NCBI GenBank assembly: GCA_904420045.1
Contig: CAJFTY010000009.1
Span: 1-38,968, forward strand
Reading direction: 5' to 3'
Source of the DNA: Candidatus Metaruminococcus caecorum
GTDB taxonomy: Bacteria > Bacillota > Clostridia > Oscillospirales > Ruminococcaceae
DNA length: 38,968 nt
In this document: in pieces, positions 1 to 7,850 of the stretch
How positions within the stretch are numbered: position 1 is the first letter of the stretch
Layout: every line of letters begins with the position of its first letter
Notes under the pieces: model-generated
What the model was told of the DNA's origin: nothing
What the model saw: only the letters and a program-made list of their open reading frames with translations
Database searches by the model: none
Position numbers and translations under genes: made by a program

Positions 1-36
1 AAAAGGCTATGAGCATAATTGGACAGGGCTTTTTTG

Positions 37-423
37 TTACTCAATTCCGTCGTCGTTTGTTTCATCCGGCAGGGTTTTAATCCGGAAGAAAAAGTAATAA
101 TACTGCGCCGCTATGACCCCAAACAGGATCAGCCGGACAAACCAGATATCCACCAGCAGCATGGAAATGAGAATTGCCGTAGTGGCGATCACTAAAATTT
201 TCCCCTTGGTGCGCAGGGTCATTCCCCGGGTTTCCACAAAACTTTTCAAGTTGTTTTCATAGAGCTTAGTCGAACAGAACCAGCGGTGAAACCGTGTGGA
301 GCTTTTGGCAAAGCAGGCGGAGGACAAAAGCAAAAACGGCGTAGTGGGGAGCACCGGCACCAGGGCGCCCACAGCGCCCAGAGCCAGAAACACAAACGCC
401 AGTATCCACAGCACAAGCTTCAT
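37..423 (-). CDS. DUF454 (YbaN-like) small membrane protein
   Basis: This 128-residue protein matches the DUF454/YbaN family of small inner-membrane proteins, whose function is not established. It begins with a hydrophobic segment (about residues 3-33) containing the family-typical glycine/proline turn GALVPVLPTTPF, followed by a Cys-Phe-Ala-Lys-Ser stretch. A second hydrophobic pair lies at about residues 75-112, and the tail is short and acidic. The start is supported by GGAGG about seven bases upstream. It lies 35 bases downstream of the acyl-CoA synthetase on the same strand with no terminator between them, so the two are probably co-transcribed. Family assignment is fairly secure; a role cannot be given. 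Confidence 0.85.
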   Translation of the reverse strand: MKLVLWILAFVFLALGAVGALVPVLPTTPFLLLSSACFAKSSTRFHRWFCSTKLYENNLKSFVETRGMTLRTKGKILVIATTAILISMLLVDIWFVRLILFGVIAAQYYYFFFRIKTLPDETNDDGIE

Positions 424-458
424 TTCTCATCCTCCGTCAGTCAAAACCGGTGTTTTTC

Positions 459-2108
459 CTATTCCTCGGAATCCTGCTGGCGGATTTCCACCCGGCGGAT
501 CTTTCCGCTGATGGTCTTGGGAAGCTCCTTAACGAACTCAATCACACGGGGATATTTATACGGTGCAGTGGCGTGCTTGACATAATCCTGAATCTCTTTT
601 TTCAGCTCTTCAGAGGGCTGATATTTGCTGGTGAGGACGATGGTTGCCTTGACCACCTGGCCCCGGACTTCGTCGGGAACGCCGGTGATGGCGCATTCCA
701 GCACCGCTGGATGCTCCATCAGCACGCTTTCAATCTCAAACGGCCCAATCCGGTAACCGGAGGATTTGATAATATCGTCGGTGCGGCCCACATACCAGAA
801 GTAACCGTCCTCATCTCGGTAAGCGGTATCTCCGGTGTGGTACATGCCGCCCCGCCAGACGTTTTCGGTCAGCACGGGATCACGGAAATACCCTTTGAAA
901 ATCCCCACCTTGGTGCCGTCGCTGCGGGGGCGCAGGACAATTTCGCCCACCTCGCCGTCCTTGACCGGATTGCACATGGCATCCACCAGATCCACATTGT
1001 ACAGCGGCGTGGGTTTTCCCATGGAACCTGGCTTGTTTTTGCTGTTGACCAGATTGGCAAGACACAAGGTGGTCTCGGTCTGGCCGAAGCCTTCCATGAG
1101 CTTTAAGCCAGTGGCGTCCAGAAATTTCTTATAGACCTCCAGGTTTAACGCCTCGCCTGCTACGGTGACGTATTCCAGAGAAGAAACATCGTAGTTGGCC
1201 ATTCCCTCTTTGATAAAGAACCGGAAGATGGTCGGCGGCGCGCAGAATGTGGTAATACGGTATTTTTCCACCATCTTCAGCAGATCCTCGGGGATAAACT
1301 TGTTAAAGTCGTAGACAAAGATCCCCCCGCGCATCAGCCACTGGCCGTAAATCTTTCCCCAGGCCGCTTTTGCCCAACCGGTTTCCGACACCGTCAGGTG
1401 CAGGCCGTCGGGATTGATGTTGTGCCAGTGCTTGGCCGTCATCATATGGGCCAGCGGATAGGAATACTCGTGCACCACCATTTTGGGATATCCGGTGGTG
1501 CCGGAGGTAAAGTACAACAGCATATCGTCGGTCGCCTTGTTGGGAATCCGCTCCAGGTGGTCGGACGCCTTGGGAAGCTCCTTGTCAAAGCTGATAAAGC
1601 CAGGCTTTTCCCCGCGGACAATGAACTTTTTAAACAGTTCGTTGTGCTGCTCCTGCGCCTCCAGGATGCGGTCGGCCACATCGTCCTCGCCGGTGACTAC
1701 CACTGCGGAGATAGATGCGGACTTCACCCGGTATACAATATCTTTGGGCATCAAAAGATTTGTGGCAGGGATTGCCACCGCGCCGATTTTGTGCAGCGCC
1801 AAGATCGCGAACCAGAACTGATAATGGCGTTTTAAGATCAGCAGAACCTTATCCCCTTTTTTGATTCCGTAAGACAAAAACAGGTTGGCCGCCCGGTCGC
1901 TCTGCTCTTTCATATCCGCGAAGGTAAAGACCTGCTCCTCCCCGTGTTCGTTGCACCAGACCATTGCCCGGCGGCCGGGTTCCTGGCGGGCAATTTCATC
2001 CACCACGTCATAAGCAAAGTTGAAATTTTCAGGACAGTGGATATCAAAACGGTTTAAAACGCCGTTTTCATCAAAGCCCTCGGTGACAAACTGCTGATAG
2101 AATTCCAT
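459..2108 (-). CDS. AMP-forming acyl-CoA synthetase (acetyl/medium-chain type)
   Basis: This 549-residue member of the adenylate-forming (ANL) superfamily should activate a carboxylic acid with ATP to an acyl-adenylate and then to acyl-CoA in the cytosol. The phosphate-binding loop TSGTTGYPK is at residues 201-209. The adenylate-binding GFGQTETTLC, the GDTAYRDEDGYFWYVGRTDD hinge region and the C-terminal catalytic lysine in PKTISGKIRR are all present. Overall it resembles medium-chain acyl-CoA synthetases more than acetyl-CoA synthetase, which is about 100 residues longer. The exact substrate (acetate, propionate, butyrate or longer) cannot be read from the sequence. The start follows GGAGGT at a good distance. 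It has its own consensus promoter and a leader with a long inverted repeat, and is followed by the DUF454 gene. Confidence 0.9.
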   Translation of the reverse strand: MEFYQQFVTEGFDENGVLNRFDIHCPENFNFAYDVVDEIARQEPGRRAMVWCNEHGEEQVFTFADMKEQSDRAANLFLSYGIKKGDKVLLILKRHYQFWFAILALHKIGAVAIPATNLLMPKDIVYRVKSASISAVVVTGEDDVADRILEAQEQHNELFKKFIVRGEKPGFISFDKELPKASDHLERIPNKATDDMLLYFTSGTTGYPKMVVHEYSYPLAHMMTAKHWHNINPDGLHLTVSETGWAKAAWGKIYGQWLMRGGIFVYDFNKFIPEDLLKMVEKYRITTFCAPPTIFRFFIKEGMANYDVSSLEYVTVAGEALNLEVYKKFLDATGLKLMEGFGQTETTLCLANLVNSKNKPGSMGKPTPLYNVDLVDAMCNPVKDGEVGEIVLRPRSDGTKVGIFKGYFRDPVLTENVWRGGMYHTGDTAYRDEDGYFWYVGRTDDIIKSSGYRIGPFEIESVLMEHPAVLECAITGVPDEVRGQVVKATIVLTSKYQPSEELKKEIQDYVKHATAPYKYPRVIEFVKELPKTISGKIRRVEIRQQDSEE

Positions 2109-2144
2109 GTCTTATACCTCCGTGAACCATTGATTCGTATATCG

Positions 2145-2209
2145 TCAAATGATTGTTTTGCCGGCAATCCATCCATTCCTGTGATTTGTTGTGTAAAATC
2201 ATCATTTGA
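2145..2209 (-). repeat. Inverted repeat in the acyl-CoA synthetase leader
   Basis: The nine-base arms TCAAATGAT (2145-2153) and ATCATTTGA (2201-2209) are perfectly complementary and 47 bases apart. They lie wholly inside the predicted leader RNA and could close a large stem-loop upstream of the ribosome site. No U-run follows, so it is not an intrinsic terminator. Its role is unknown. Confidence 0.5.
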
Positions 2210-2225
2210 GATTTACTTGTCTTTC

Positions 2226-2254
2226 ATTATAGTGGCAATATTTACAAAAGTCAA
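2226..2254 (-). promoter_or_regulatory. Sigma-A promoter of the acyl-CoA synthetase gene
   Basis: Reading the minus strand, TTGACT (2254-2249) and TATAAT (2231-2226) are separated by exactly 17 bases. Transcription would start near 2219, leaving a leader of about 110 bases before the ATG at 2108. Confidence 0.8.
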
Positions 2255-2346
2255 TTGCGAATCCATATAAAAACGCTCAGAAATCCTGTATCTTTTCGTG
2301 CTTTACAGCGATAACAAATGAACGTTTCTTGAACGGAACAGGAAGG

Positions 2347-2372
2347 AAAAAAGACGCTCTTTCGAGCGTCTT
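2347..2372 (-). terminator. Intrinsic terminator of the asnA-glnN-amt operon
   Basis: The nine-base-pair stem AAGACGCTC/GAGCGTCTT (2351-2372) has a four-base loop and is followed on the minus strand by a run of T (2352-2347). It is the first stem with a U-run downstream of the transporter-PII gene and probably ends the leftward nitrogen operon just before the acyl-CoA synthetase promoter. Confidence 0.8.
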
Positions 2373-2411
2373 TCAGACTGTAGACCAACCAATGAAAACG
2401 ATGTAAAAATT

Positions 2412-2537
2412 GCAAAATCGGCGACATGCGCGGCGATTTTGCCGACGACAAATCCCATGACGATGGGATTTGTGGGGAGATGTTGGAAGAGGGGGTTCCC
2501 CCTCTTCCAGAGCGTTATCGACTTTGTCGACACGCTC
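2412..2537 (-). repeat. Chain of four hairpins in the 3' region of the nitrogen operon
   Basis: Four adjacent dyads fill the space between the transporter-PII stop codon and the terminator. (1) 2412-2442: arms GCAAAATCG/CGATTTTGC. (2) 2448-2473: arms ACAAATCCCAT/ATGGGATTTGT around a GACG loop. (3) 2485-2508: arms GGAAGAGGGGG/CCCCCTCTTCC. (4) 2510-2537: arms GAGCGT/ACGCTC with an inner TCGAC/GTCGA. None has a U-run. They could be extragenic palindromic repeats, or a structured 3' untranslated region protecting or processing the mRNA. Confidence 0.65.
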
Positions 2538-2558
2538 AAAGGGGGATGTTCTGGGAAA

Positions 2559-4298
2559 TTATTCCTCGTCCTGCAGGGCGTCGTAGCCTTCCTCGCCGGT
2601 GCGGACTTTGATGACGTTTTCCACGTCGTAGATAAAGATTTTTCCGTCGCCGATATGCCCGGTGTAGAGCACCTTTTTGGCCGTGGCCACCACCGTGTCA
2701 ACCGGAACCTTGCAGACCACAAACTCCACCTTGACTTTGGGCAGCAGCGATACATCCACCGGCACGCCGCGGTAGTACTCCGACGCTCCCTTCTGCATGC
2801 CGCAGCCCAGCACCTGGGTGACGGTCATTCCGGTGACGCCGATGCCGTTCATGGCAGATTTTAATTCTTCAAACTTGCTCTGTTTGATAATCATGACCAC
2901 CTTGGTCATCTTCAGGTGATCCGGCAGGTCAGAGCTCATGCGCTGCACCCGAACCGCCTGAGCGACCGGCACGGGTTTCTCCTCCGGTAGGGCATCGCTG
3001 GGCTCCAGCTCGGAGGAGCCATCCAGCACCTGGACATTCATGGGCATAAAGTCCGCATAACTGCTCATCAGGCCGTGCTCGGTGACATCCAGTCCGCGGA
3101 TCTCCTCTTCCCGGCTGCACCGCAGGCCCATGGTGTGTTTAATCACCAAAAACACGATGGTGATAGCAACCCCCACAAAGGCACATACGCTGACAACGCC
3201 CAGGGCCTGCACGCCTAAAAATTTGAACCCGCCGCCATAGAACAGGCCCGCGTTTTCTCCAAAGACCGAAAGCTCATGCTTTGCAAACAAACCGGTCAGC
3301 AGAGTTCCGCCCGCTCCGCACAGAAAATGCACGCCCACGGCTCCCACCGGGTCGTCGACCTTGAGGACCTTGTCCACAAACTCGATACCAAAGGTGACGA
3401 TGACACCAGCGATCAGGCCGATGACAGCCGCCCCGAAAGGCGTGACTGTGTCGCACCCGGCGGTGATAGCCACAAGGCCCGCCAGCGCACCGTTTAAGGT
3501 CATGGACACATCGGGCTTCTTATAGCGGATCCAGGTGATGGCCAGCACTGCCAGAGCCGCTACAGCCGCCGCCAGGTTCGTGGTCATAAAAATGCGCCCG
3601 GCAGTTTCAATCGCCGTGTCAGAGCCCATGCTCACCGTGGAGGCGCCGTTGAACCCGAACCAGCAAAACCACAGGATAAACACGCCCAGCGCCCCCAACG
3701 TCAGGCTGTGCCCCAGGATTGCTTTTGGTTTGCCGTTTTTATCATATTTGCCGATACGGGGTCCCAAGATCGCCGCGCCGATCAGCGCGCACAGGCCGCC
3801 CACCATATGAACGGCTGTGGATCCGGCGAAGTCATGGAAGCCCATCTGGGAGAGCCAGCCGCCGCCCCAGATCCAGTGTCCGGATACAGGGTAGATCAGC
3901 GCGCTGATGCAGGCAGAGTATACGCAGTAAGCGGAAAACTTGGTGCGCTCCGCCATGGCCCCGGACACGATGGTCGCCGCCGTGGCGCAAAATACGGTCT
4001 GGAAGATTACAAACGCCCACAGCGGCACGCCCGCCGGCAGAATCGCGCTGTAATCGCCCCGAATCATGGGATCAAAGGTTCCAAACGCCAGACTGCTGGA
4101 ACCGAACATCAGCCCGAAGCCAAACAGCCAGTACAAAGGTGTTCCGATACAAAAGTCCATCAGGTTTTTCATGATGATGTTGCCGGCGTTTTTCGCCCGG
4201 GTAAACCCGGTCTCCACCATGGCAAAGCCCGCCTGCATGAAAAAGACGAGTGCCGCGCCCAGCAACACCCAAATGGTGTTTACCGCAGAAAATTGCAT
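2559..4298 (-). CDS. Ammonium transporter fused to a C-terminal PII signalling domain
   Basis: This 579-residue fusion has an Amt/MEP ammonium channel followed by a complete PII (GlnB/GlnK-like) domain. The Amt part (about 1-400) has the N-terminal MQAGFAMVETGFTRAKNA segment and the twin pore histidines at H164 (STAVHMVGG) and H324 (GVHFLCGAGG). A linker of about 60 residues leads to PII at residues 464-579, which keeps the GMTVT, QKG, LPKVK, GKIGDGKIF-like and VRTGEE motifs for ATP/2-oxoglutarate binding. The T-loop reads YRGVPV where enterobacterial PII has YRGAEY, so the uridylylated Tyr51 is replaced by Val (residue 514). The domain therefore probably senses ADP/ATP and 2-oxoglutarate without uridylylation and gates its own channel. 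It is the last gene of the leftward operon, 59 bases after glnN. The start has AAAGGGGA about ten bases upstream. Confidence 0.93.
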   Translation of the reverse strand: MQFSAVNTIWVLLGAALVFFMQAGFAMVETGFTRAKNAGNIIMKNLMDFCIGTPLYWLFGFGLMFGSSSLAFGTFDPMIRGDYSAILPAGVPLWAFVIFQTVFCATAATIVSGAMAERTKFSAYCVYSACISALIYPVSGHWIWGGGWLSQMGFHDFAGSTAVHMVGGLCALIGAAILGPRIGKYDKNGKPKAILGHSLTLGALGVFILWFCWFGFNGASTVSMGSDTAIETAGRIFMTTNLAAAVAALAVLAITWIRYKKPDVSMTLNGALAGLVAITAGCDTVTPFGAAVIGLIAGVIVTFGIEFVDKVLKVDDPVGAVGVHFLCGAGGTLLTGLFAKHELSVFGENAGLFYGGGFKFLGVQALGVVSVCAFVGVAITIVFLVIKHTMGLRCSREEEIRGLDVTEHGLMSSYADFMPMNVQVLDGSSELEPSDALPEEKPVPVAQAVRVQRMSSDLPDHLKMTKVVMIIKQSKFEELKSAMNGIGVTGMTVTQVLGCGMQKGASEYYRGVPVDVSLLPKVKVEFVVCKVPVDTVVATAKKVLYTGHIGDGKIFIYDVENVIKVRTGEEGYDALQDEE

Positions 4299-4357
4299 AA
4301 CTGTTGTCCCCTTTCAAACTGTATCAAAGCTGTTCCATGCTCTTTTCTTTCCGCAAT

Positions 4358-6451
4358 TTACACATAGAACAAAAGCTTTCCGTAAGTGGGATACGGCCAG
4401 TAGGATTCTCCCACGGAAACCTCCAGATCGTCGGCCACCGCGCGGGTTCCTCCCATCAGGGTGAACACCGTATCTTTATAAAAATCCGCCTGAGCCTTGA
4501 TGTCCACAAAGTCTTTAGCCTCCGTCAATGCCCGGTCCAGCTGATCCGCTTTTTTGGAAAGGCTGGCGGTAAGGCCCGAAAGCTTCTGTAGAAGTCCCAT
4601 TTCAAACTCACAGCTTATATCCCCGCCGAGCTTATGCTTGCGCAGGGCCGATTCGCTCAGATCGTTTTGATAGGCAAGCACTGCGGGCAGAATCTGTTTG
4701 CGGATCATCTCCACCATGGTCAGGGCTTCAATGTGCAGAGTTTTGCAGTAGTTTTCCATCAAAATTTCGTAGCGAGAGTGCATCTCGGCGGCGGTGAAAA
4801 TTTTGTGCCGGGTAAATAGCTCCACATTTTTATCCGAGATAAAGTAGGGCAGCGCATCGGCGGTGGATTTCAGGTTTAAAAGACCGCGCTTTTCGGCCTC
4901 TTTCACCCACTCGTCCGAGTAGTTATTGCCGTTAAAGACGATTCGCTTGTGCTCCTTGATGGTTTTCTTAATTAGCTCGTTTAAGTCGTGAGTGAAATCC
5001 TGGGAGCTTTCCAAAACCTCCGCGAACTGACGGAGCTCCTCCGCCACGATGGTGTTGAGCACCACATTGGGGCCGGAAATTGACAGGCTGGAGCCCAGCA
5101 TCCGGAACTCGAACTTGTTGCCGGTAAACGCGAAGGGAGAGGTTCGGTTTCGGTCGGTGGAATCCCTGGGGAACCGGGGCAGGGTGTGCACCCCGACCTT
5201 CATCTCCTGCTTTTCTTTCTGGCAGTAGGCGGTGCCGTTTTCAATGGACTCCAAAATTTCGGTGAGTTCATCTCCTAAAAAGACTGATATGATCGCCGGA
5301 GGCGCCTCATTGGCGCCCAACCGGTGGTCGTTGCCCGCGCTTGCCACCGAGATCCGCAAAAGATCCTGGTATTCGTCTACCGCTTTGATTACCGCGGACA
5401 AAAACAGCAGAAACTGGGCGTTTTCGCTGGGGGAATCCCCAGGCTCTAACAGATTCACCCCTGTGTTGGTGGAGATCGACCAGTTGTTGTGCTTTCCGCT
5501 GCCGTTGACCCCCGCAAAAGGCTTTTCATGGAGCAGGCAGGTAAGCCCATGGCGGTCCGCCACCTTTTTCATCATCTCCATGGTCAGCTGGTTGTGATCG
5601 GTGGCGGTGTTGGTGTTGTCGAAAATCGGAGCCAGCTCGTGCTGGGCAGGAGCCACCTCGTTGTGCTCGGTTTTCGCGAGAATCCCCAGCTTCCAGAGCT
5701 CCTCGTCCAGATCTTTCATGAAAGCGGCCACCCGGGGCTTGATGGTGCCGAAGTAGTGATCCTCCATCTCCTGGCCCTTGGGGGGCTTTGCGCCGAACAG
5801 CGTCCGGCCGCAGAACACCAGGTCCTCCCGCTGCTCGTACAGCGCTTTGTCCACCAGAAAGTACTCCTGCTCAGGGCCCACAGTGGTGGTCACCCGGGTG
5901 GCGTCGGTGTTCCCGAACAGCCGCAAGATACGCAGCGCCTCTTTGTTAATCACCTGCATGGAGCGCATCAAAGGGGTTTTTTTGTCCAGCGCTTCCCCAC
6001 CGTAGGCGCAGAAAACGGTGGGAATGCACAGGGTATCGTCTTTGATAAACGCATAGGCGGTGGGATCCCAAGCGGTGTATCCTCTGGCCTCAAAGGTGGC
6101 GCGCAGCCCGCCGGAGGGGAAGCTGGAAGCATCCGGCTCGCCCTTGACAAGCTCCTTGCCGGAAAACTCCATGATGACGCCTCCCTCCCCTGTGGGGGAG
6201 ATAAAGCTGTCATGCTTTTCCGCAGTGATGCCGGTCATAGGCTGGAACCAGTGGGTAAAGTGGGTGACGCCTTTTTCAATGGCCCAGTCCTTCATGGCGT
6301 TGGCCACCACGTTGGCGATGTTTTTGTCAAGGCTTCTGCCATCCGACATGGTCTTTTTTAACGCCGCATAGGTTTCCTTTGGCAGACGCTCCTTCATGAC
6401 ATGGTCGTTAAACACCATGCTGCCGAATACATTGGGTAGATCTTTCATCAT
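4358..6451 (-). CDS. glnN: Type III glutamine synthetase
   Basis: This protein of about 697 residues belongs to the large dodecameric GSIII family, which makes glutamine from glutamate, ammonia and ATP. Family-typical segments are FTHWFQPMTG, EKHDSF, a FSGKELVKGEPDASSFPSGG block, the glutamate-site GPEQEYFLVD, and FAGVNGSGKHNNWSI; the length agrees with GSIII (about 700). An upstream in-frame ATG at 6487 exists, but the start at 6451 (or the adjacent ATG at 6448) is preferred because GGAAGAGG lies directly upstream and the family sequence begins there. It sits between asnA and the transporter-PII fusion in the leftward nitrogen operon, so ammonium import and its fixation are co-expressed. A second, type I, synthetase is encoded in the divergent operon. 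Confidence 0.95.
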   Translation of the reverse strand: MMKDLPNVFGSMVFNDHVMKERLPKETYAALKKTMSDGRSLDKNIANVVANAMKDWAIEKGVTHFTHWFQPMTGITAEKHDSFISPTGEGGVIMEFSGKELVKGEPDASSFPSGGLRATFEARGYTAWDPTAYAFIKDDTLCIPTVFCAYGGEALDKKTPLMRSMQVINKEALRILRLFGNTDATRVTTTVGPEQEYFLVDKALYEQREDLVFCGRTLFGAKPPKGQEMEDHYFGTIKPRVAAFMKDLDEELWKLGILAKTEHNEVAPAQHELAPIFDNTNTATDHNQLTMEMMKKVADRHGLTCLLHEKPFAGVNGSGKHNNWSISTNTGVNLLEPGDSPSENAQFLLFLSAVIKAVDEYQDLLRISVASAGNDHRLGANEAPPAIISVFLGDELTEILESIENGTAYCQKEKQEMKVGVHTLPRFPRDSTDRNRTSPFAFTGNKFEFRMLGSSLSISGPNVVLNTIVAEELRQFAEVLESSQDFTHDLNELIKKTIKEHKRIVFNGNNYSDEWVKEAEKRGLLNLKSTADALPYFISDKNVELFTRHKIFTAAEMHSRYEILMENYCKTLHIEALTMVEMIRKQILPAVLAYQNDLSESALRKHKLGGDISCEFEMGLLQKLSGLTASLSKKADQLDRALTEAKDFVDIKAQADFYKDTVFTLMGGTRAVADDLEVSVGESYWPYPTYGKLLFYV

Positions 6452-6498
6452 GCCTCTTCCTTTCATTCCTATATCCAACCGTATCAAAACGGATGCTT

Positions 6499-7512
6499 TT
6501 ACAGCAGGTGGACGCCGGCTGCCTCACAGGCTTTTTTCGTTTCGTCGTCCCAGATGGACACCTGCACCTCGCCGATGTGGACTTTTCCAAGCAGCAGCAT
6601 GCAGATCCGGGACTGGCCGATTCCCCCGCCCATGGTCAGCGGCAGCGTTCCGTTTAAAATCATCTGATGGAAGGGCAGCTTTCGCCGGTCGTCGCAGCCA
6701 GCCTTGGTCAACTGTTCGTCCAGAGATTTCGCATCCACCCGGATTCCCATGGAGGAAACCTCAAACGCGCAGCCCAGCAAATCGTTCCAGAACACGATGT
6801 CGCCGTTCAAGGTCCAGTCGTCGTAGTCCGGCGCCCGCCCGTCGTGCTTGATCCCAGATTTTAATACATCGCCGATTTTCATGATAAAGGCGGTTTTGTG
6901 CTCCTTTAAGTACGCGTTTTCCCGCTCTTTCGGCGTGAGGGAGGGATACAGATCCTCCAGTTCCTGGGTGGTGACAAAGCTTACGTTTTTGGAAAGGGAC
7001 ACCGGCAGGTACGGGTAATCCACCTTTATATCCTCCAGGGTGCGGCAAACCGCGTCCACGATCTTGACAACGGTGGATTTTAAGTGCTCCAGAGTGCGGT
7101 CTCCGCCGCCTAACACCGCTTCCCAGTCCCACTGGTCCACATAGACGGAGTGCAGGTTGTCGAGCTCTTCATCCCGGCGGATGGCATTCATATCGGTGTA
7201 AAGCCCGGTACCAGGATGAAAGCCGTACTGGTACAGCGCCATGCGCTTCCATTTCGCCAGGGAGTGTACCACCTGAGCGGTGGTTCCAGTTCCTTTGATG
7301 TCAAAGCTCACCGCCCGTTCGGTTCCGTTCAAATCGTCGTTGAGCCCTGTCTCAGGGTCCAAAAACAACGGAGCCGATACTCTTTTTAAATGTAAAGCCG
7401 CGGCCAAATACTTTTCAAAGATGGCCTTGATCTTTAAAATCGCGGATTCGGTCTCCATCACGGACAGGGAAAACTGAGGTTCATACCCCTTGGGAATGAT
7501 CGTTTTGCTCAT
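6499..7512 (-). CDS. asnA: Aspartate-ammonia ligase (asparagine synthetase A)
   Basis: The 337-residue protein matches AsnA, the class II tRNA-synthetase-like enzyme that makes asparagine from aspartate, free ammonia and ATP (E. coli AsnA is 330 residues). Visible landmarks are the N-terminal YEPQFSLSVMETESAI helix, VSAPLFLDPETGLNDDLNG, SLAKWKRMALY, VYVDQWDWE, and the C-terminal class II motif GGGIGQSRICMLLL. Two ATGs occur at 7515 and 7512; both fit the AAAGGATGGAG site, and the second matches the family start MSKTI. It is the first gene of the leftward operon and is preceded by a promoter and a terminator/antiterminator leader. Its use of ammonia rather than glutamine fits its position next to the ammonium transporter. 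Confidence 0.95.
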   Translation of the reverse strand: MSKTIIPKGYEPQFSLSVMETESAILKIKAIFEKYLAAALHLKRVSAPLFLDPETGLNDDLNGTERAVSFDIKGTGTTAQVVHSLAKWKRMALYQYGFHPGTGLYTDMNAIRRDEELDNLHSVYVDQWDWEAVLGGGDRTLEHLKSTVVKIVDAVCRTLEDIKVDYPYLPVSLSKNVSFVTTQELEDLYPSLTPKERENAYLKEHKTAFIMKIGDVLKSGIKHDGRAPDYDDWTLNGDIVFWNDLLGCAFEVSSMGIRVDAKSLDEQLTKAGCDDRRKLPFHQMILNGTLPLTMGGGIGQSRICMLLLGKVHIGEVQVSIWDDETKKACEAAGVHLL

Positions 7513-7579
7513 CATACTCCATCCTTTCATCATCGTCCATTGGGAGCGATTTCTCCCGGACGGGCCCTTGTGGACAAAC

Positions 7580-7615
7580 AAAAAAAGCGCCGTAGGTTTC
7601 AAAACCTACAGCGCC
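7580..7615 (-). terminator. Leader terminator (attenuator) of the asnA operon
   Basis: On the minus strand GGCGCTGTAGGTTT (7615-7602) pairs with AAACCTACGGCGCT (7599-7586) using two G-U pairs, followed by a T-run (7586-7580). It lies roughly 10-45 bases after the predicted transcription start and about 70 bases before asnA. Full-length transcription therefore requires read-through, and the terminated product would be a leader RNA of about 45-50 bases. Confidence 0.85.
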
Positions 7616-7623
7616 TTTGCTGT
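7608..7623 (-). promoter_or_regulatory. Candidate ANTAR-type hexaloop antiterminator, asnA leader
   Basis: On the minus strand ACAGC (7623-7619) pairs with GCTGT (7612-7608) around the hexaloop AAAGGC (7618-7613), closed by C-G. The loop has A at position 1 and G at position 4, as in the RNA targets of ANTAR antiterminators. Its 3' half (7615-7608) is also the start of the terminator's 5' arm, so the two folds exclude each other. The same hexaloop occurs in the divergent leader at 7831-7850. I see no second upstream hexaloop. Confidence 0.65.
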
Positions 7624-7633
7624 CTATGCGCTT

Positions 7634-7662
7634 ATTATAGTCCTCCCCTTTTTCCCTGTCAA
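7634..7662 (-). promoter_or_regulatory. Sigma-A promoter of the asnA-glnN-amt operon
   Basis: On the minus strand a consensus TTGACA (7662-7657) and a consensus TATAAT (7639-7634) are separated by 17 bases. The predicted start is near 7627, immediately upstream of the hexaloop hairpin. Such an ideal promoter suggests that initiation is constitutive and that control is exerted at the leader terminator. Confidence 0.9.
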
Positions 7663-7795
7663 CCCCAAAACGGCAAAAATTGCAAGTTTTTTTAAAACTC
7701 ATTCATTTTTCCCAAACCATCCTCTTGTATTTTAGAAATTATTTGTTTGTTTTGCAAGATATAAAAAATAAATTGCATTTTTTGCGTAAAACATC
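7663..7795. other. AT-rich spacer between the divergent nitrogen promoters
   Basis: This stretch of about 130 bases between the two outward-facing promoters is rich in A/T tracts that could act as UP elements or bind a protein. TTGCAAG occurs twice (near 7680 and 7752). No open frame or clear operator dyad was found. Confidence 0.5.
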
Positions 7796-7823
7796 TTGAC
7801 TTTTTGTTCCAGAGGGGTATAAT
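7796..7823 (+). promoter_or_regulatory. Sigma-A promoter of the glutamate synthase operon
   Basis: TTGACT (7796-7801) and a consensus TATAAT (7818-7823) are separated by 16 bases. The predicted transcription start is at 7829-7831, which makes the first bases of the RNA the 5' strand of the hexaloop hairpin. Confidence 0.9.
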
Positions 7824-7830
7824 TGGATAA

Positions 7831-7850
7831 GATGAACAAAGGCGTTCGTC
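7831..7850 (+). promoter_or_regulatory. Candidate ANTAR-type hexaloop antiterminator, glutamate synthase leader
   Basis: GATGAAC (7831-7837) pairs along its whole length with GTTCGTC (7844-7850), with one G-U pair, around the hexaloop AAAGGC (7838-7843). A1 and G4 match the ANTAR target consensus, and loop and closing pair are identical to those in the asnA leader. Bases 7842-7850 are shared with the 5' arm of the terminator that follows, so this hairpin and the terminator cannot form together. Only one hexaloop fits between the transcription start and the terminator. Confidence 0.7.

Noticed and set aside
5489-6361. Open frame of about 290 codons on the plus strand
   Set aside because: It is antisense to glnN and lacks a start site or family resemblance.
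7580-7662. T-box leader in front of asnA
   Set aside because: asnA is often under T-box control in Firmicutes, but the leader between promoter and gene is only about 115 bases. It has no specifier loop or T-box sequence, and the terminator begins within a dozen bases of the transcription start.
7663-7840. Second (upstream) ANTAR hexaloop completing the classical two-hairpin target
   Set aside because: I searched both leaders and their promoters for another A1/G4 hexaloop with a paired stem and found none; the consensus promoters leave no transcribed room for it.
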